A stretch of DNA of 64,000 nt from Lepas anatifera (GCA_034440635.1 JAOTON010000385.1:2758501-2822500), one strand, 5' to 3'; counted from the first letter of the stretch, positions 45,558-57,480 are shown. Notes: generated by a model not told the origin, from the sequence alone. A program made the numbers and translations.

Positions 45558-46239
45558 ATTCAACATCTACAGGGCCTTTCTGAGAGGTTTGCGGAGGGGC
45601 CAAGAATATTTAGATCGAATTTGGTCAATATCCGAAGTTTGCTGACCAATTGCAAGCCAGCTGATTTGCAAACTTCGGATATGAACCCAAATCGAAAGTA
45701 GTAAAAAAATGGAAACAGGGAAGTCCGACTCCATTTTCAGATCCTACTCGAGTTTTACGACCAATATAGCCCAACACAATCCGATAATCTGGTTGGATAT
45801 CAAATCCGTGGGATGTTTGATTTCAGAGACGATGTATTCGTGTTACCAATTTCGGTTATTACAGCTACATACAGGGGAAAATAGGCGGCGCCTTACCAGA
45901 TTCGCTGAATTTCTTGCTGCCTCAGAACTCCACAGCCCTTTCGCAGGGGCGGACAATGTCCCGCAAATTGCTGCTCACCGCAGGGAGTTAAACCTCTAAG
46001 CTTAAGAACACCGCGAAAGTGATAAGTTCTTAAGTAGCTTTTCACAGATAGTTTGTCACTTGCTAGTGATTGCTACTTAAAATTTCAACATATCCGTCAC
46101 GAAAATCTTAGTCAGAAGACCCTATGAGACAACAAATGTAATGGATTTTCAAGTCCGAATGTTCACAAAAATACCTACGCCGATGCACGCGTACACAGCC
46201 TCCTTGGCGGTTCATTCACACAATGGGCTGGTCCGTTTG
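45558..46239. other. Non-coding stretch
   Basis: No gene recognised. There is a short local inverted repeat (TATCCGAAGTTTGC / GCAAACTTCGGATA) at about 45629-45682. Confidence 0.5.
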
Positions 46240-46612
46240 GCGTCCTTCCTCCACCTCCAACAGTAGCTCCGTCACAGCCCACCGCCGCCTCTGCCGCCCG
46301 TTATAAACGCCAAAAACACCGCGGGAAATTGATCACCGCGGACCTGGCCGGCTCCGCGGATCCACGCTTCTGCCGTCACCCTGCGTCACGCACAGCCAGT
46401 CGTCTCTCCACGCGCGGCGGCGGCTCTGTCCTGGGGCGACTCGGGCCGTCGCCGCCCACGCCGCCGCCGCCGCCGTCCGGCGCGACAGAGTCATGCGCCG
46501 CGGGCAGAGACGAAGACGGAAACGACGCAGAGGCGAGGTCGAGGGGGTGCGTACACGAGAGAACTCGGCTGATGGTGGTAACAGGGAGGAGAACAATAGC
46601 ATCAGGGCGCAG
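46240..46612 (+). promoter_or_regulatory. CpG island with TATA box and possible first exon
   Basis: A strongly CpG-rich block with TATAAA at 46302-46307. Downstream, an ATG at 46493 opens 40 basic codons (MRRGQRRRRKRRRGEVEG...) to a donor-like GCGCAG|GTGCGTG at 46612. It may be the promoter and first coding exon of a plus-strand gene. A second possible exon with donor ACCCG|GTAAGC ends at 47012. None of this is supported by a recognised protein. Confidence 0.3.
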
Positions 46613-48373
46613 GTGCGTGCGTTTCAGTTACATTCGTATCAAATGATATCGAACCAAATTCACTTATATCAGTAAGCACTTGCCTGATGTTTTCTTTAGG
46701 TTTTACAGAAATTTTCAATATAATTTCGCTGCAAGCCAGTGGAGGCGAAAACGCGTCCGGTTAGGTTGAAGCTCGGACGGGACACCGCCGACCCCGGCTG
46801 TGTCCCGTCCCTGGCCTCTGAGCCGGGAGCGACCACCCCCGAGCGTTCACGGCGAACCGGCCGGAAGTCCCGACGTGATGGATGACCACGTACCTCTCCA
46901 AAAAGGCTGCCACTTGTCGGGCCATCACCTGAGAGCGAAGATGCAAGGGTTGAACAGGGAGCCAGAGCCACAACCTCAGAGCCCCGCGGGCTCCCGGATA
47001 TCTGAGGACACCCGGTAAGCTTCTGGGGGCGCCTCGGAGTAGTGTAGGGGTGCAAAAAATGAACCTTGGGGGACACGGATCCCGATTTACCCTCTGCATC
47101 GACCTATGATCTTGGGGTACTGTGTATGTGGTGGACGGCGGCTTCGACCAGTTCATGATTGCGCGCTCAGACATTTTTTTTTACTGTGGCACTGAATTAA
47201 TTTAGATATGCCTGCAGGCAAGATTGGTATTTGACCAATAAATTCATTATATCACAATTATCATGTATAGTTCAAGGAAAGAAGTGCAGCTGAGAGGTAC
47301 GTTTGTGGTGTATGTGGATGTACCTATGCGCCATCTGCTTAATTTACATAAACAATTAAGCAGCAGGTATTTCAAGCAGCCCGACTTACCAGAGCTGACT
47401 CACCAAAATTCTGAAACGCACAACTCTGGTACAAACGTAGGCATATGTGGTAAAAACGCACACCGGGAGTGCCTTACAGGCATATAGAAATATTTCCCGC
47501 AGCTGGTCCCGGAATCGGCAGCCGACTCTGCAGCCCTGCTCATAAGCTATTAGTGCACAGACCATTTACACTCCTGTTACTTGCGACTTGACGGTTTAAC
47601 TTAGACTCAACGGTCATAAAACCGTCTCGGGTACAGGTCTGCCACAAAAAGTCTTCAAGGAGTAAATTTGTTATCTTAATGTAAAATATGTCTTAATAAT
47701 GTGGTAACGTCTTATTCGAATAATAAATGCTGTCTCAATAATGTCAAATTCCAGCAATCTAACTTCCTCGGACTAGAAGTGTAATCGTGCCAACCACGGT
47801 GGAGTCTTTGTGCTGTCTCACGCTGACTTTAACATCGGTGATCCATCAGTTCGGAGGTATGATGTGGTGTTTGTCCAGACCTCTGTGTCACGTGGGACCT
47901 TGCGAGAGTCACGGGACGCCACCAGGTGATTTCCCTGCTTCTAAAAGTCACCCAGCGTGTTTGAAACCCAACAAAGGAGTGCGGCCCGCTGATGAAGTGG
48001 CGGGTGACCGCACTGATCGGACCAATCAACGTTCCTGCTTTGGCCGTCAACACCATACGGATTCGAATAGGGGGGAGCAGGGGGCCTGGTCATCCAATTT
48101 TGATCCATTTTCATATTTTAAACGCATTGGAAAGAAATGGAAAAATTGTAGCAAGCCAGTGTGCAAGGCAGCAGTGGACCCGAATCCGATGCGTTTTTCG
48201 TTCTATCGAGGAGCATTTATTGCACGCAGTAGGTTGAAGACCAGAGGCCTAGTCAAAGGAGGGAGCCCGGAGCCCGGAGCTGCACCCCTGAGAGCCCTGG
48301 AGACACGGGCAGCGGTTATTGCGGCCCTCCCGCAGTCTGCTCTGTGGCCAACCGTGAAAACTTCGTACTAGAC
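46613..48373. other. No firmly supported gene
   Basis: Moderately GC-rich sequence to 47170 with overlapping ORFs on both strands (46761-47174 minus, 46800-47018 plus), then AT-rich. The 194-codon ORF at 47787-48371 lacks any recognisable domain. Confidence 0.4.
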
Positions 48374-49130
48374 AAGGCCCTCTTTAGTACTCCATTCTGT
48401 GACAAACGGGGCCCTTTTTATACATGAAAGCCGTCTGTAAAAAGGGCCCTTTGAATCACTGGGGCCCTCGGGCCCCCGTTGACAAAAGAACCCGCTCGGG
48501 TCAGCTGGGCCCTCTTAAAACCGATAAAGCCACGCTGGCCAGCGGGACTATTTGGGCAGCAAGACCGAGTCCGACTCGCAGAGCCAGTATAGCCTTCAGG
48601 GCCGTCTGTTAGTTAGTTAAGGGTTTTTTTATACGGCGTTCTGAGCAAAGCACCTTTGCCTGCCTCTAAAGTCTGACCAGCTGGGCCTATTTAGGCCAGA
48701 ACGTCATTGTGACAAGCAGGGATGTTTTTCAGCCTGCAGGGCCGATCCTGACTGTCAATACTGGCCTCCTGCTATCGTCAGCAGTGTCCTCTCTTTTCAA
48801 CTGGGCACTCTGTCGGCGGAACTGAGCGCCCCGTTGACCCTGCAAGTCCACCACAGACCTCTGTGGCTTGTAGGGTCCTCTGGAACAGGAAGATAATTGT
48901 GTGACCGGCAATACTATTATGGCTATTAACGCCCGCTATAGCTTAGATAACATATAGCTAACAGGGGCCATTGTAACCCACAGAGCCCTCCACAGACAAC
49001 AGGATACCGTTTCGCTAGCTGGGCCCTCCTTTTTTAAGGGGCAGGGCCGCCATGGTTAGCAAGGCTGTTTTTAGTCAGCAGGGCCTAATGTGACTACCCG
49101 AAGGCTACAGGACTATAGGACTAACTATAG
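48374..49130. repeat. Degenerate GGGCCCT array
   Basis: A loose tandem array, about 30-40 bp apart, of GTCAGCTGGGCCCTCTTTT-like motifs, clear at 48408, 48441, 48461, 48508, 48683, 49020 and 49080. It lies inside an element-like region whose possible right end is at 49569. Confidence 0.5.
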
Positions 49131-49429
49131 GACTCTTTGAAACATATTGGACACAATTAACCGCACGCCCCACGATGAATTGAAGAGCCCCTTCTAGTCA
49201 GCTGGATACTTCGTAAGCAGCTTCGGAGCTGAGGCCTTGAATTAGAAGTTCCTTCTGAAGAGGAAGAAATACTTGAAGTCTTCTTTGCTTTCCCAGCACA
49301 ATTGGTTTATAAAGTAATGTGGTGTGTTCACAAATGTTCTGTCTTGGCGCGGTTGATATATTTCAGAGACAATCTGCTTTGAAGCGACTTTTTGGGATTA
49401 GCTGATGTGAACAATTGATATACCGAGCT

Positions 49430-49569
49430 AGTTTTATATCAATAGTCGCTGCCTCCGCCGCTTTTTTCTCGACATTTTTGGGTTCCCGAGGGTCCCTTCT
49501 GGTAATATCACAAGGGCCCCTTCCTAAGCCGTCCCACCACCCTCGAGTGAAATTTTGGCTTCGCCTCTG
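49430..49569 (-). mobile_element. hAT-type element end
   Basis: The inverse complement begins CAGAGGCGAAGCCAAAATTT followed by CACTCGAGGG, a diverged version of the left end at 45281 (CAGGGGCGTAGCC...). A partner end was not found with confidence. Confidence 0.5.
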
Positions 49570-49744
49570 CGCTCTGTTGAAGATTGACCACACCATCAGT
49601 TTTTTGCCGATGGCGACACTTATATGTGAACATTGCGTGAAGCTCTAAGAGATTCAATTCACAGTTTTCCTCGGGGGGGGGATAACAGGACAGTCGGGTC
49701 TGACTGCTTGAGACAGTGATCGGGTCATTCCCCACAATATGTTC

Positions 49745-49863
49745 CCTTTGCTTGGGACAGTGGTCAGGCCAGTTCCGGAGTCTGTCCCTTTGCTTGCGTC
49801 GGTGGTCAGGCTAGTTCCGGAGTCTGCTTGGGAAAGTGGTCAAGCCAGTTCCCGAGTCTGGCC
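49745..49863. repeat. Three-copy 36-43-bp tandem repeat
   Basis: Units of CTTGGGACAGTGGTCAGGCC followed by AGTTCCGGAGTCTG. Confidence 0.85.
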
Positions 49864-50042
49864 CGCCTTCGGCAGCGCCGATCCCACGCCGAGACGGAGT
49901 GGCCGCTGCGTCCGACGCCGCCGCGATTGAAGAGGTTTGGTGCGGGGAGAGCGGTGTGCCTGATCCGCACGCTGGTGATAATGCCGTGGGCCGGGAATGG
50001 GCACGGCTGAGGAGTGGCGGTGCCTGCTCGTTCCACGTGTGA
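49836..50042 (+). other. Coding-like GC-rich stretch
   Basis: A 68-codon ORF whose second half (AAASDAAAIEEVWCGESG and AVGREWARLRSGGACSFHV) has a G/C-biased third position and ends TGA. The opposite strand is also open, so the signal may only be base composition. No family recognised. Confidence 0.15.
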
Positions 50043-50099
50043 GGGGCCATCCGTGTGTGTTCTCCATATGGTGTTGAGACTGCTGCCGCATTGGTAAAG

Positions 50100-52194
50100 T
50101 AAGCTTATTTATACAAATTTATTAATCTCTAGCAGGCTTTAATTATTCATTATCATATTCTAGATTAGTTTTTTCATTGCAGTACTGTGTTCTCGATGTC
50201 TTGAGTGGTCTTGTGACAAGAGCATTACATTTTTCGACGCTTCTGGAATCATCTGTTTAAATTTTTGGGACGCAGCACATGATCCATCAAGGCACGCACG
50301 GCCTCGACACTAATTAAGCAAGTTGTCGTCACTGGCAAATGTCCATGACAGCCGATGATGCTTCTGGTGAATTGGTGGGCGCCGACAGCCGGGGATGGGG
50401 TGGCGACCGCAGCAACGCAGCACAGTGGGCGCGTTAAATCGCCGCACCAGAAATTACATCCCCAACAATTGATCTTGCATGCTGCGCGATATGTGTAGAC
50501 GGTGTTTCGGGAGCTAAAAACGGCCGTCCTGACGCTATGGCCTGCACCGCCACCTCAGCCTCCATCGTCACGCGCCATCGTCGACACCGACGGCGGCGGC
50601 ACTGCATGACATTCGGGACTCGAAGACAGGACGACCAAGAATTTGCTGCGCCCTGTCCGTGCAGCAGTGTTTAGGAGATGCACTGGAACGCTGTAGGTAG
50701 CGATGCGCCCCGTCCGCGCGGGTTCTTAGGAGATGCGCTGGAACTCTCTGGGCTGGACGTAACACGTTCAAGCGGTGGAGTCGGAGCCACGGCGCCAACG
50801 CACCAAGGTGAGGGTAGCGGGCAATTACTACCAGTTTCCAACAGTGTACCTAACAAGGAGGAAGCATGAGGATGATAATATGGGATATTTTGGGTGTTCC
50901 CTCGCCAGGCAGCTTTTTTTCCCAACAGGCGCAAGAGGTAGGTAGTAGAAAATCATGCGCATCGGCGCAAGCATTGAAACTTTCGTAAAAGATGATCGGA
51001 TATACATAGACAGTGTGTACTTTCAATGCTTTCACGACTCCAACAGCACAGAAAAGGTGAGCGAGAAACCAGTTGGCATCAACTTTCAGTATTTTGATAT
51101 CACACAATCCTTGAAGGTTGCCTGAGGGGACGAAACAATCACCCCGACACAAACATCCCTACGACACAAGTAGTCGGGAGAATGTGTTCATGACAATGCG
51201 ATATTTCTGTTAACATATAATGCAAGTAGTTCACAGGAATCTAAAGCAAAACACGCCACAAACGAAGTATTGAAAGGTCCCAGTATGCGATGATCGGATA
51301 TTGAAGCTGTTGCAGATACTGGTAGCATGAAAGCTTGCGGTGAATGGACACGCATTCTTCGAATAGTCCCAAGCGAAGCGGGCCACCAGGCCAGTCCTTT
51401 CTCATTCTCCGAGGACGATCAGCCATTCTGTGGTTCATTTCAGCAGCGTCCGTAAGCAGAGCAGACGGTTCCGGTGCAGTCACCAAGTACCAGCAAGACA
51501 CTGCTGGTCAACCACATCGAACCACTGTCCTTCACTTCCGCTAGAACTGCCCACGCTTACAAGTCACGTTCCGGTTCCAGAACTGTTCTGCACAACGATT
51601 TAAACACCAGAGCGCCTGGCCTTTCACTCTGGTCCATAGCTCCCAATTGTGTTCTCCCACCAGTGAGACTTTAATACCACAATCCGCTGAATATGCCAAG
51701 GGCCTTGCTGAAACGGGGGCCAGACAAGTCCGGCATATCATTAGCCCACCGCAAGTACCACTCCCTGGAATAATTCCCGTCCGCCTCGCACGGCCAACAA
51801 GTGAACTCCCCTGCGTCTCACGTCTACGGCTGGGCCGAGTTCCGTCAAGTCAATACGTTTTCCCTCGCTCCTAAAATTTTCTTTCCCTATACGTTCCATG
51901 AGGACGCTGTTAGCCATAATTCCTCGACTGACATGTTTCACTCGCTCCGCGACTCCACACCTTCCATCCAATCGTTCCACGACTCCACACTTCCCTCCTC
52001 GTTTCACAAGTCCACAACCGTTCCAATGTTCTGCGAGTTCAACCCCTCTCTATCTTCATAGGAATGCGCCCTTTCCTTACTCATCCCCTGACTCCACACT
52101 TGGCCTTCACTCCGCAAGTGAGACTATCCCCCTCGTCCCGCAATTCTATACATTCACCCTCGCTCCACGAGTCCACTCCCTTCCCCGCTGCTCT
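50100..52194. other. Non-coding stretch, with 3' flank of the coiled-coil gene
   Basis: No gene supported. From about 51940 to 52190 there is a degenerate repeat of TTCCACGACTCCACAC-like motifs, which would fall in the 3' UTR of the minus-strand gene ending at 52195. Confidence 0.5.
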
Positions 52195-52656
52195 CTACAG
52201 GACGGCCGGGTCCCGGTCGGCCATCTCACGGATCAGCTTGTTGAGCTCGTCGCGCGCGTGCTGCACCTCTTGCTCGTGTTCGGCCACCTGTCCGATGACT
52301 TCGAAGAGCACCTCCAGCTGCTGACGCGCCGCCTCGCTGTCGGCCTTCATCTGGGCATACCAGGCGTCCTCCAGTCGCTGCTGCGCCCGCTCAGCCACCA
52401 CCGATAGCCCCTCCTTCAGCTGGTTCAGCTGCTCTTCATCCCGCAATCGCTTGGCGTTGAACTTCTCCACAAGTTGGTGGGCGCGCTGCTCCAGTTGGTC
52501 AGCGGTGGGGAGAGGTCCGCATCCAACCCAGAGCGAGTCCCCCGCCTCCTCCGACCCCAATCCTGATTCGCAGGCCGCCATATTCGGATGTGATGTAGAT
52601 ATTGTCTGCGGCCCGGGTGATATGTCCTCTGAAGACCCGAGCTGTGCTGCAAGCAT
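52195..52656 (-). CDS. Coiled-coil protein, SYCE2-like candidate
   Basis: A complete 153-codon reading frame from ATG at 52656 to TAG at 52195. The N-terminal 50 residues are Ser/Gly/Pro-rich and probably disordered. Residues about 52-146 form one uninterrupted Glu/Gln/Ala/Leu-rich coiled coil (LEQRAHQLVEKFNAKRLRDE, ERAQQRLEDAWYAQM). Helix length, the motif L-x-[QK]-RA-x-[EQ]-L-[IV]-E-x-x-N and the later LE-[DE]-x-x-Y spacing resemble synaptonemal complex central element protein 2, whose family forms meiotic fibres with TEX12. The similarity is recalled, not computed, and coiled coils mimic each other. A start at internal Met 26 or an upstream exon ending at TTGCAG|C cannot be excluded. Confidence 0.5.
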   Translation of the reverse strand: MLAAQLGSSEDISPGPQTISTSHPNMAACESGLGSEEAGDSLWVGCGPLPTADQLEQRAHQLVEKFNAKRLRDEEQLNQLKEGLSVVAERAQQRLEDAWYAQMKADSEAARQQLEVLFEVIGQVAEHEQEVQHARDELNKLIREMADRDPAVL

Positions 52657-52974
52657 AGTCAGTGAGATGTTAAAGTCAAGACAGTGGTGGCGATTTGGGG
52701 CTTTAGAACGCTTCGACGTCAGAGAGGCGTCCTTATTTTTTCTGTGTCCAGCTTTGCAAAAAAAATGAAATGCACCGTCTTTCCTGATCCTGGATACTCA
52801 CTCACTTCACTCAAAGGCGAAACAATAATAATGCAATTTATATTTTTTGGGTCAGAAGACACTACTGGATGGTGCCAGCTGAGCTTCCAGCTGTCGGCAT
52901 GCTGCTAACAGAAGAAAGAGCAGGATCTGCGCAAAGCTGGACACGCTCCAGACTTTTTATGATGGTTATTGGAG
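52657..52974. other. Upstream flank of the coiled-coil gene
   Basis: No gene and no clear promoter motif recognised. Confidence 0.4.
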
Positions 52975-53139
52975 CTTGTCGATGCACTGACTGTCAGGGT
53001 GCGTCGCCCACTCTTTCCCTGTTGGAAAGGGTTTCCCGGAAGCAAGATTGCTCCTTGCTCGAGGAATTTGCCGGGCCTTGAACCCGCGTCGCTCGTGTGG
53101 AAACCAAGCGTGCTGACAATTACACCACCGTGCCCCCTA
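52975..53139 (-). mobile_element. tRNA-derived SINE, family B
   Basis: On the minus strand GGGGCACGGTGGTGTAATTG and GTCAGCACGCTTGG (A-box region), then GCGGGTTCAAGGCCCGGC (B box), continue into a non-tRNA body. The acceptor ends do not pair, so this is not a tRNA gene. Confidence 0.6.
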
Positions 53140-54102
53140 CGGTGAATACTGGCCGTCTCCTCGAATCCTGGATGTAAAATACACTTAGATTGTGTATTTG
53201 GGCACCGCCAACAGAATCAGGTACCGGTCAAATCACTAATTATCATTCAGTGTAGCCAGACCTCGAATATTCGAGGTCTCGCTACACTTTTACTGAGAAT
53301 TTGGGATCTGACCCAGTGACGGATCCAGGGGGCCAGGGGGTTCCGCCTCCTTGGCTCCAAACAGCATCCCACACATATCGGGCGCCGGGGAGCGCCCGAT
53401 GAGTGCTGTGCCTGTATCCATTTCGGGCACTTATGTGGTTGATACCCATTTTCCGCTTGAATTAATCCTCATCCCATAAAACCATGACACAGAGCCCCTG
53501 CCCCAATAGGGAAATTGGGTGTATTGCGCCCATGCGACCAATTGCGCCCCCACCCTCCACAGAAATCCTGAAGTGGTATTTGATTTTACGCACTACCATT
53601 TTGTTTCCATCACTAAGTACTTCCTCTTCGTCGCACAGCCATCGGTGGTAGGTCACAGCTCAGCAAAATCTGCGATTTTTATATATTACTAGGTTTCTTA
53701 CGACATTTAGGGTTTTATAATATCGAAAAATAAGAACTCAATTATATTTGGGGAGAGCGATGACTTGCATTTTACAATAGGCATATTTTTGTGTATTTTC
53801 CGCCTTCTACCGGTCGTTTCTGCGAAGAACCTGTTCCAACAGGCAGCCATGTTTGATTGCGTTCAGAAATTTCAAATGCGCCATGGGTAAGCCCGCGGGC
53901 GCAATTGAATGAGGGTGGGCGCATTTAGCAAGACAGAAAATTAATCGTAGGTACTTTGCAGAGCAATGTTTCTCAAGTTTTTCCTCCGATACCAGTATTT
54001 TTATAGCGGGTACCTTTCAAGCACTTTGATTCGTGCGAGTTTTGGGGTCAGCCCTTGGGATCCTGGATCCTCCTCTGTACCTGCCTATACCTCACGGATA
54101 TG

Positions 54103-54283
54103 CATAGGCGCAGGAATCGTGGGGGCAATGGAGGCGGCTGCCCCACACTTTGGACTGTGGGGCAGTGCCCCCCAACTTCGAGCCGATGCATGTTGTTTGG
54201 TGGAAAGAAATGGTCGAGTCACCCGTAACCCGCAACCGACGACAACCCTTGCCCCCCAACTTGAAAAAGTTCCTGCGCCTATG
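54103..54283. mobile_element. hAT-type MITE, 181 bp, perfect target duplication
   Basis: The ends are CATAGGCGCAGGAA and TTCCTGCGCCTATG, exact inverse complements, with a perfect 8-bp duplication CGGATATG (54095-54102, 54284-54291). It is nested inside the 4.6-kb element. Confidence 0.92.
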
Positions 54284-54794
54284 CGGATATGCATGTACAG
54301 TGTTCACTCATGATACCGATATACCTAACCTTATAAACACATCCTTTCCAGAAAATGTCACCACCCACTTGGAGCGTTCAAGCACTCACCAGAGCAGTGA
54401 ACGCTGTCAAGAATGGATCCTCAATCCGGAAAGCTTGCCAGCAGTTCAGGTAACAACGATTTACAGATCTAGTTATGGCATACGATATCCCATCTACTCT
54501 GCGGTAGCCCAGACACTTCAAACAAGTTTTGTTGAAGATGTAAATTACTGAATGAATTTGGGTATAAGGTACGGCCGATGGAATTGGAATGGCATTGACT
54601 TCCATTTTTTGACATGTCTAATGAATAATTTTTTATTTCTCAGTCTGGGTATTTATGTTCTACCTTCCAGTTTCTATCCTTGCATCCTTGTTGTTGCCAT
54701 GCATTGACCTTACATCCGGCAGTACATTCATTTAAATGACGATACATATCCTTATACTGTCCTTTCCCTTCCAGCATCCCACGTACAACACTCC

Positions 54795-56588
54795 GTGATC
54801 ACCTTCACTGCCGAGTGCGCAACACCATCGGGTCGCCACCGAGACCAGGGAGAAAGGGACGACTACCAGTTTTCAGTGCGGAGTTCGAGGATCGCTTCAA
54901 GCTCACGTCCTAGCATGGCTTCTGCGTTTTATGGAATAACGCGCATGGAACTGCGGAAACTAGCATTTGATGTTGCTGAACTCATGAACATCAACCATCC
55001 CTTCGATAAGGATATGAAGATGGCCGGGCACGACTGGGTAACCAGATTCCTTAAGAGGCACCCGGAGATAAGGGTACGGACTCCGGAGCCGACGAGTATC
55101 TCCCGACTTGGGATTCAGACGATCTGAGGTCGAGCCTTCTTCCAAAACTTGGAGAAACTGAATGACAAACACGGGTACGGGCCGACCCACGTTTCAATAT
55201 GGACGAGACTGGCGTGCCCACAACCGTGCCCGGCCGGAAGATTCTAGCTGGAAAGGGCAGTCGCCAGGTTGGCATGTGACCAGCGCTGAGAAAGGGCAGA
55301 CTACAACAGCTGTTTGCTGCTGCAATGCAGCTGGTGTGTTCATCCCTCCCCAGCTCATCTTCGCGAGGAAGCGTATGAATGAGTCCCTGAAACGAGGAGC
55401 GCCCCCTGGAACAATTTTTGCAACATCAGACAGTGGATGGGCAACGAAAGACACGTTCGTGGAGTGGCTGCGTCACTTTATCAAGGTGACGGGAGCAACA
55501 GTGAAGAACAGAGTACTCCTCATCGTGGACAACCACACCAGCCACGTGTCCATCGAGGCTCTAACGCTGTGCGAGGGAGTGGGGTGGATATCCTCACCCT
55601 GCCTCCACACGTCAACAGACTGCAGCCGCTGGACGTCGCAGTCTTTGGTCCATTAAAGACGTGGTACAAGACGAGATCCACAGGTGGCTGCGGAAGAACC
55701 CAGGCCAAAGGGTGACCCGCACCAAGTCTCCGGGTGTTCGGTGCCGCGTACCTCAAGCAGCGGCACCAAGGAACGCTGTAAATGGCTTCAGGCCTCGGCA
55801 TCATGCCGTTTGACGATCAGGTATTCTCCGATGAAGACTTTGTGGCGGCTATCCACGTACTGGCGGATCGAACAGTTCAAGACGGCACCGGTGCTCAGGA
55901 TGATGATGCAGGTTCGCAGGGAGATGCTCCTGAGAGGGGCGCCACCGAGGACGAAGAGACTGCGAGAGACCGTGCCGATGCCATGGGTGAAGCTGTAACA
56001 GCACAGGGTGACGTTTCTGGTGCCAAAGGAAAAGCTCTTGGAGATGAGAGTAATGCTGGTGCAAAGTGTGACGGAGACTGTGTGCATGGGCATGGTGATG
56101 GTACCCTCCCATCCTGCAGCAACGGCACTGTTGATACTGGGGCCCCACCGGAATTGGAAATGCCAGCAGAGGAGGCCCAGCGAAGGCAAGTTTCCCACAT
56201 CGCTCAGATTCTGATGGAAGCCACGTCGTCAGGCAAGGTCCCAGTGACATCAGAAATCCTTAATGAGATATTGTCTGGCGAAACCTACCCCAAGGGAGGT
56301 CAAAGACGTGTCAGAGCCAGCGATCCGTGATCTTGACAAGCTCACCAGTAAAGCGAGCGCTGGTTGAAAAGAGAAAAACACGGCTGGAAGAGAGAAAAGA
56401 GGAAAGAAGAAAGCGAAGACTCCAAGAAAGCAAAGGTATCTCATCCAGTTGACATCTGCATTTTCTGCGGAGAATCGGTGGTTGGGGTGAACGAAATATG
56501 GCTGCAGTGTAGCAAGTGTCAACAGTGGTGCCACGAGGCCTGCTCTGGTGGAGGGTCATCTGCTTTTATCTGTGACTTTTGCAAGTAA
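54795..56588 (+). pseudogene. Decayed pogo/Tigger-type DDE transposase with PHD-like finger
   Basis: Order of parts: FSAEFEDRF; CENP-B-type DNA-binding segment FYGITRMELRKLAFDVAE and MAGHDWVTRFLKRHPE (about 54929-55065); MDETGVPT with the first catalytic Asp (about 55201); TSAEKGQTTTAVCCCNAAGV; LLIVDNHTSHVS with the second (about 55530); NRLQPLDVAVFGPLK with the third; GIMPFDDQVFSDEDF; an acidic linker; and a C-terminal zinc finger CIFC...LQCSKCQQWCHEAC...CDFC (56457-56588). The catalytic Asp blocks are in different frames. At least four frameshifts (near 54905, 55295, 55590, 55735) and stops near 56330 make it inactive. The family is normally a nuclear cut-and-paste transposase. Confidence 0.85.
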
Positions 56589-56760
56589 GCAAATGTTCTC
56601 GAAAGGTTGATCAGGTTATGTTCGTGTTCTACGTTTAGTCTGCAGCGGTGCCACCAGGCCTGTCTGGTGGCGATCCGTCTGTTTTTGTATGTAGCTTTTG
56701 CAATTTAGCAAACGTTCGTGACAGGTCAATCGAGGTTATGTTCTTGTTCTACGTTTTTAA
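56520..56760. repeat. Tandem duplication of the finger-coding end
   Basis: CAGTGGTGCCACGAGGCCTG...TTTTGCAAGTAAGCAAATGTTC...GTTCTACGTTTAG is followed by a diverged second copy beginning GCGGTGCCACCAGGCCTG. The period is about 120 bp and it repeats the WCHEAC...CDFC segment. Confidence 0.85.
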
Positions 56761-57480
56761 GTGTTCATACCTGCTTACCACCACGATCATCGATCGTGGC
56801 ACGATGCGATGGGTGCAGGTGACTCGTTAAAGGTAGCGTGCTGCATGATGTTGGATGCATTAGGTATGCATGGTGCATGAGGCTACCTTCTTTGAAAGTT
56901 GGTATATCACACAATATACCTACTGCAGTTCGGACTGACTGCTTCCTCCTATATTCCAGTGGTCATGTGCATACTCCAGCCGATATGACCCTGGCGTTAA
57001 TAAGCCGATAATTCCGACAAACATAGATCGTCACAGTATTTGCACGCATTATTCTGAAGACGTGTGATGCAGGCTAATCGGAAACTTCACTCAATCCTGA
57101 CTTATTTATTACTGTCGCTTTGCTATTTCCTAACTTATTTCGTAACTGCACAGTGCTTATTCATAGGGCGCAATTAGAAGTAATTGCGCCCTCCCTGGCG
57201 CTATTAACAGTATACCTGACCTAAATGCGCCCTTTGCAATGGTTTACCAAATTCGAACTTGCTATAAAACTTTGTGATATTCAGGTCTGGGAATGCGTTC
57301 AAATTGTGTAGAATGATCAGGCTTTATGATATAAGTCTTTGCATCACCTAAAACTGCACATACGGCCAACCACAAGCGTTTTTCCTTAAGCGGGCGCAAT
57401 ACCCCAACTTCCCCTACTAGACGCCTTTTCTGGTATGTTGTGCCTCTTAAAAATGCTAAAGATGGAATTAAGCTGGCAAA

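Noticed and set aside
46421..46445. Possible left end of a hAT element (GGCTCTGT|CCTGGGGCG) pairing with 49569
   Set aside because: Its 8-bp flank resembles CGCTCTGT after 49569, but the end diverges after about nine bases and lies in a CpG island. Coincidence is likelier.
47787..48371. 194-codon ORF
   Set aside because: There is no domain, no splice framing and no codon bias, and it overlaps the start of the GGGCCCT array. It is likely chance or transposon sequence.
54103..54283. Short ORFs over the 181-bp MITE
   Set aside because: Both strands are open only because of its inverted G/C-rich ends. It is non-coding.
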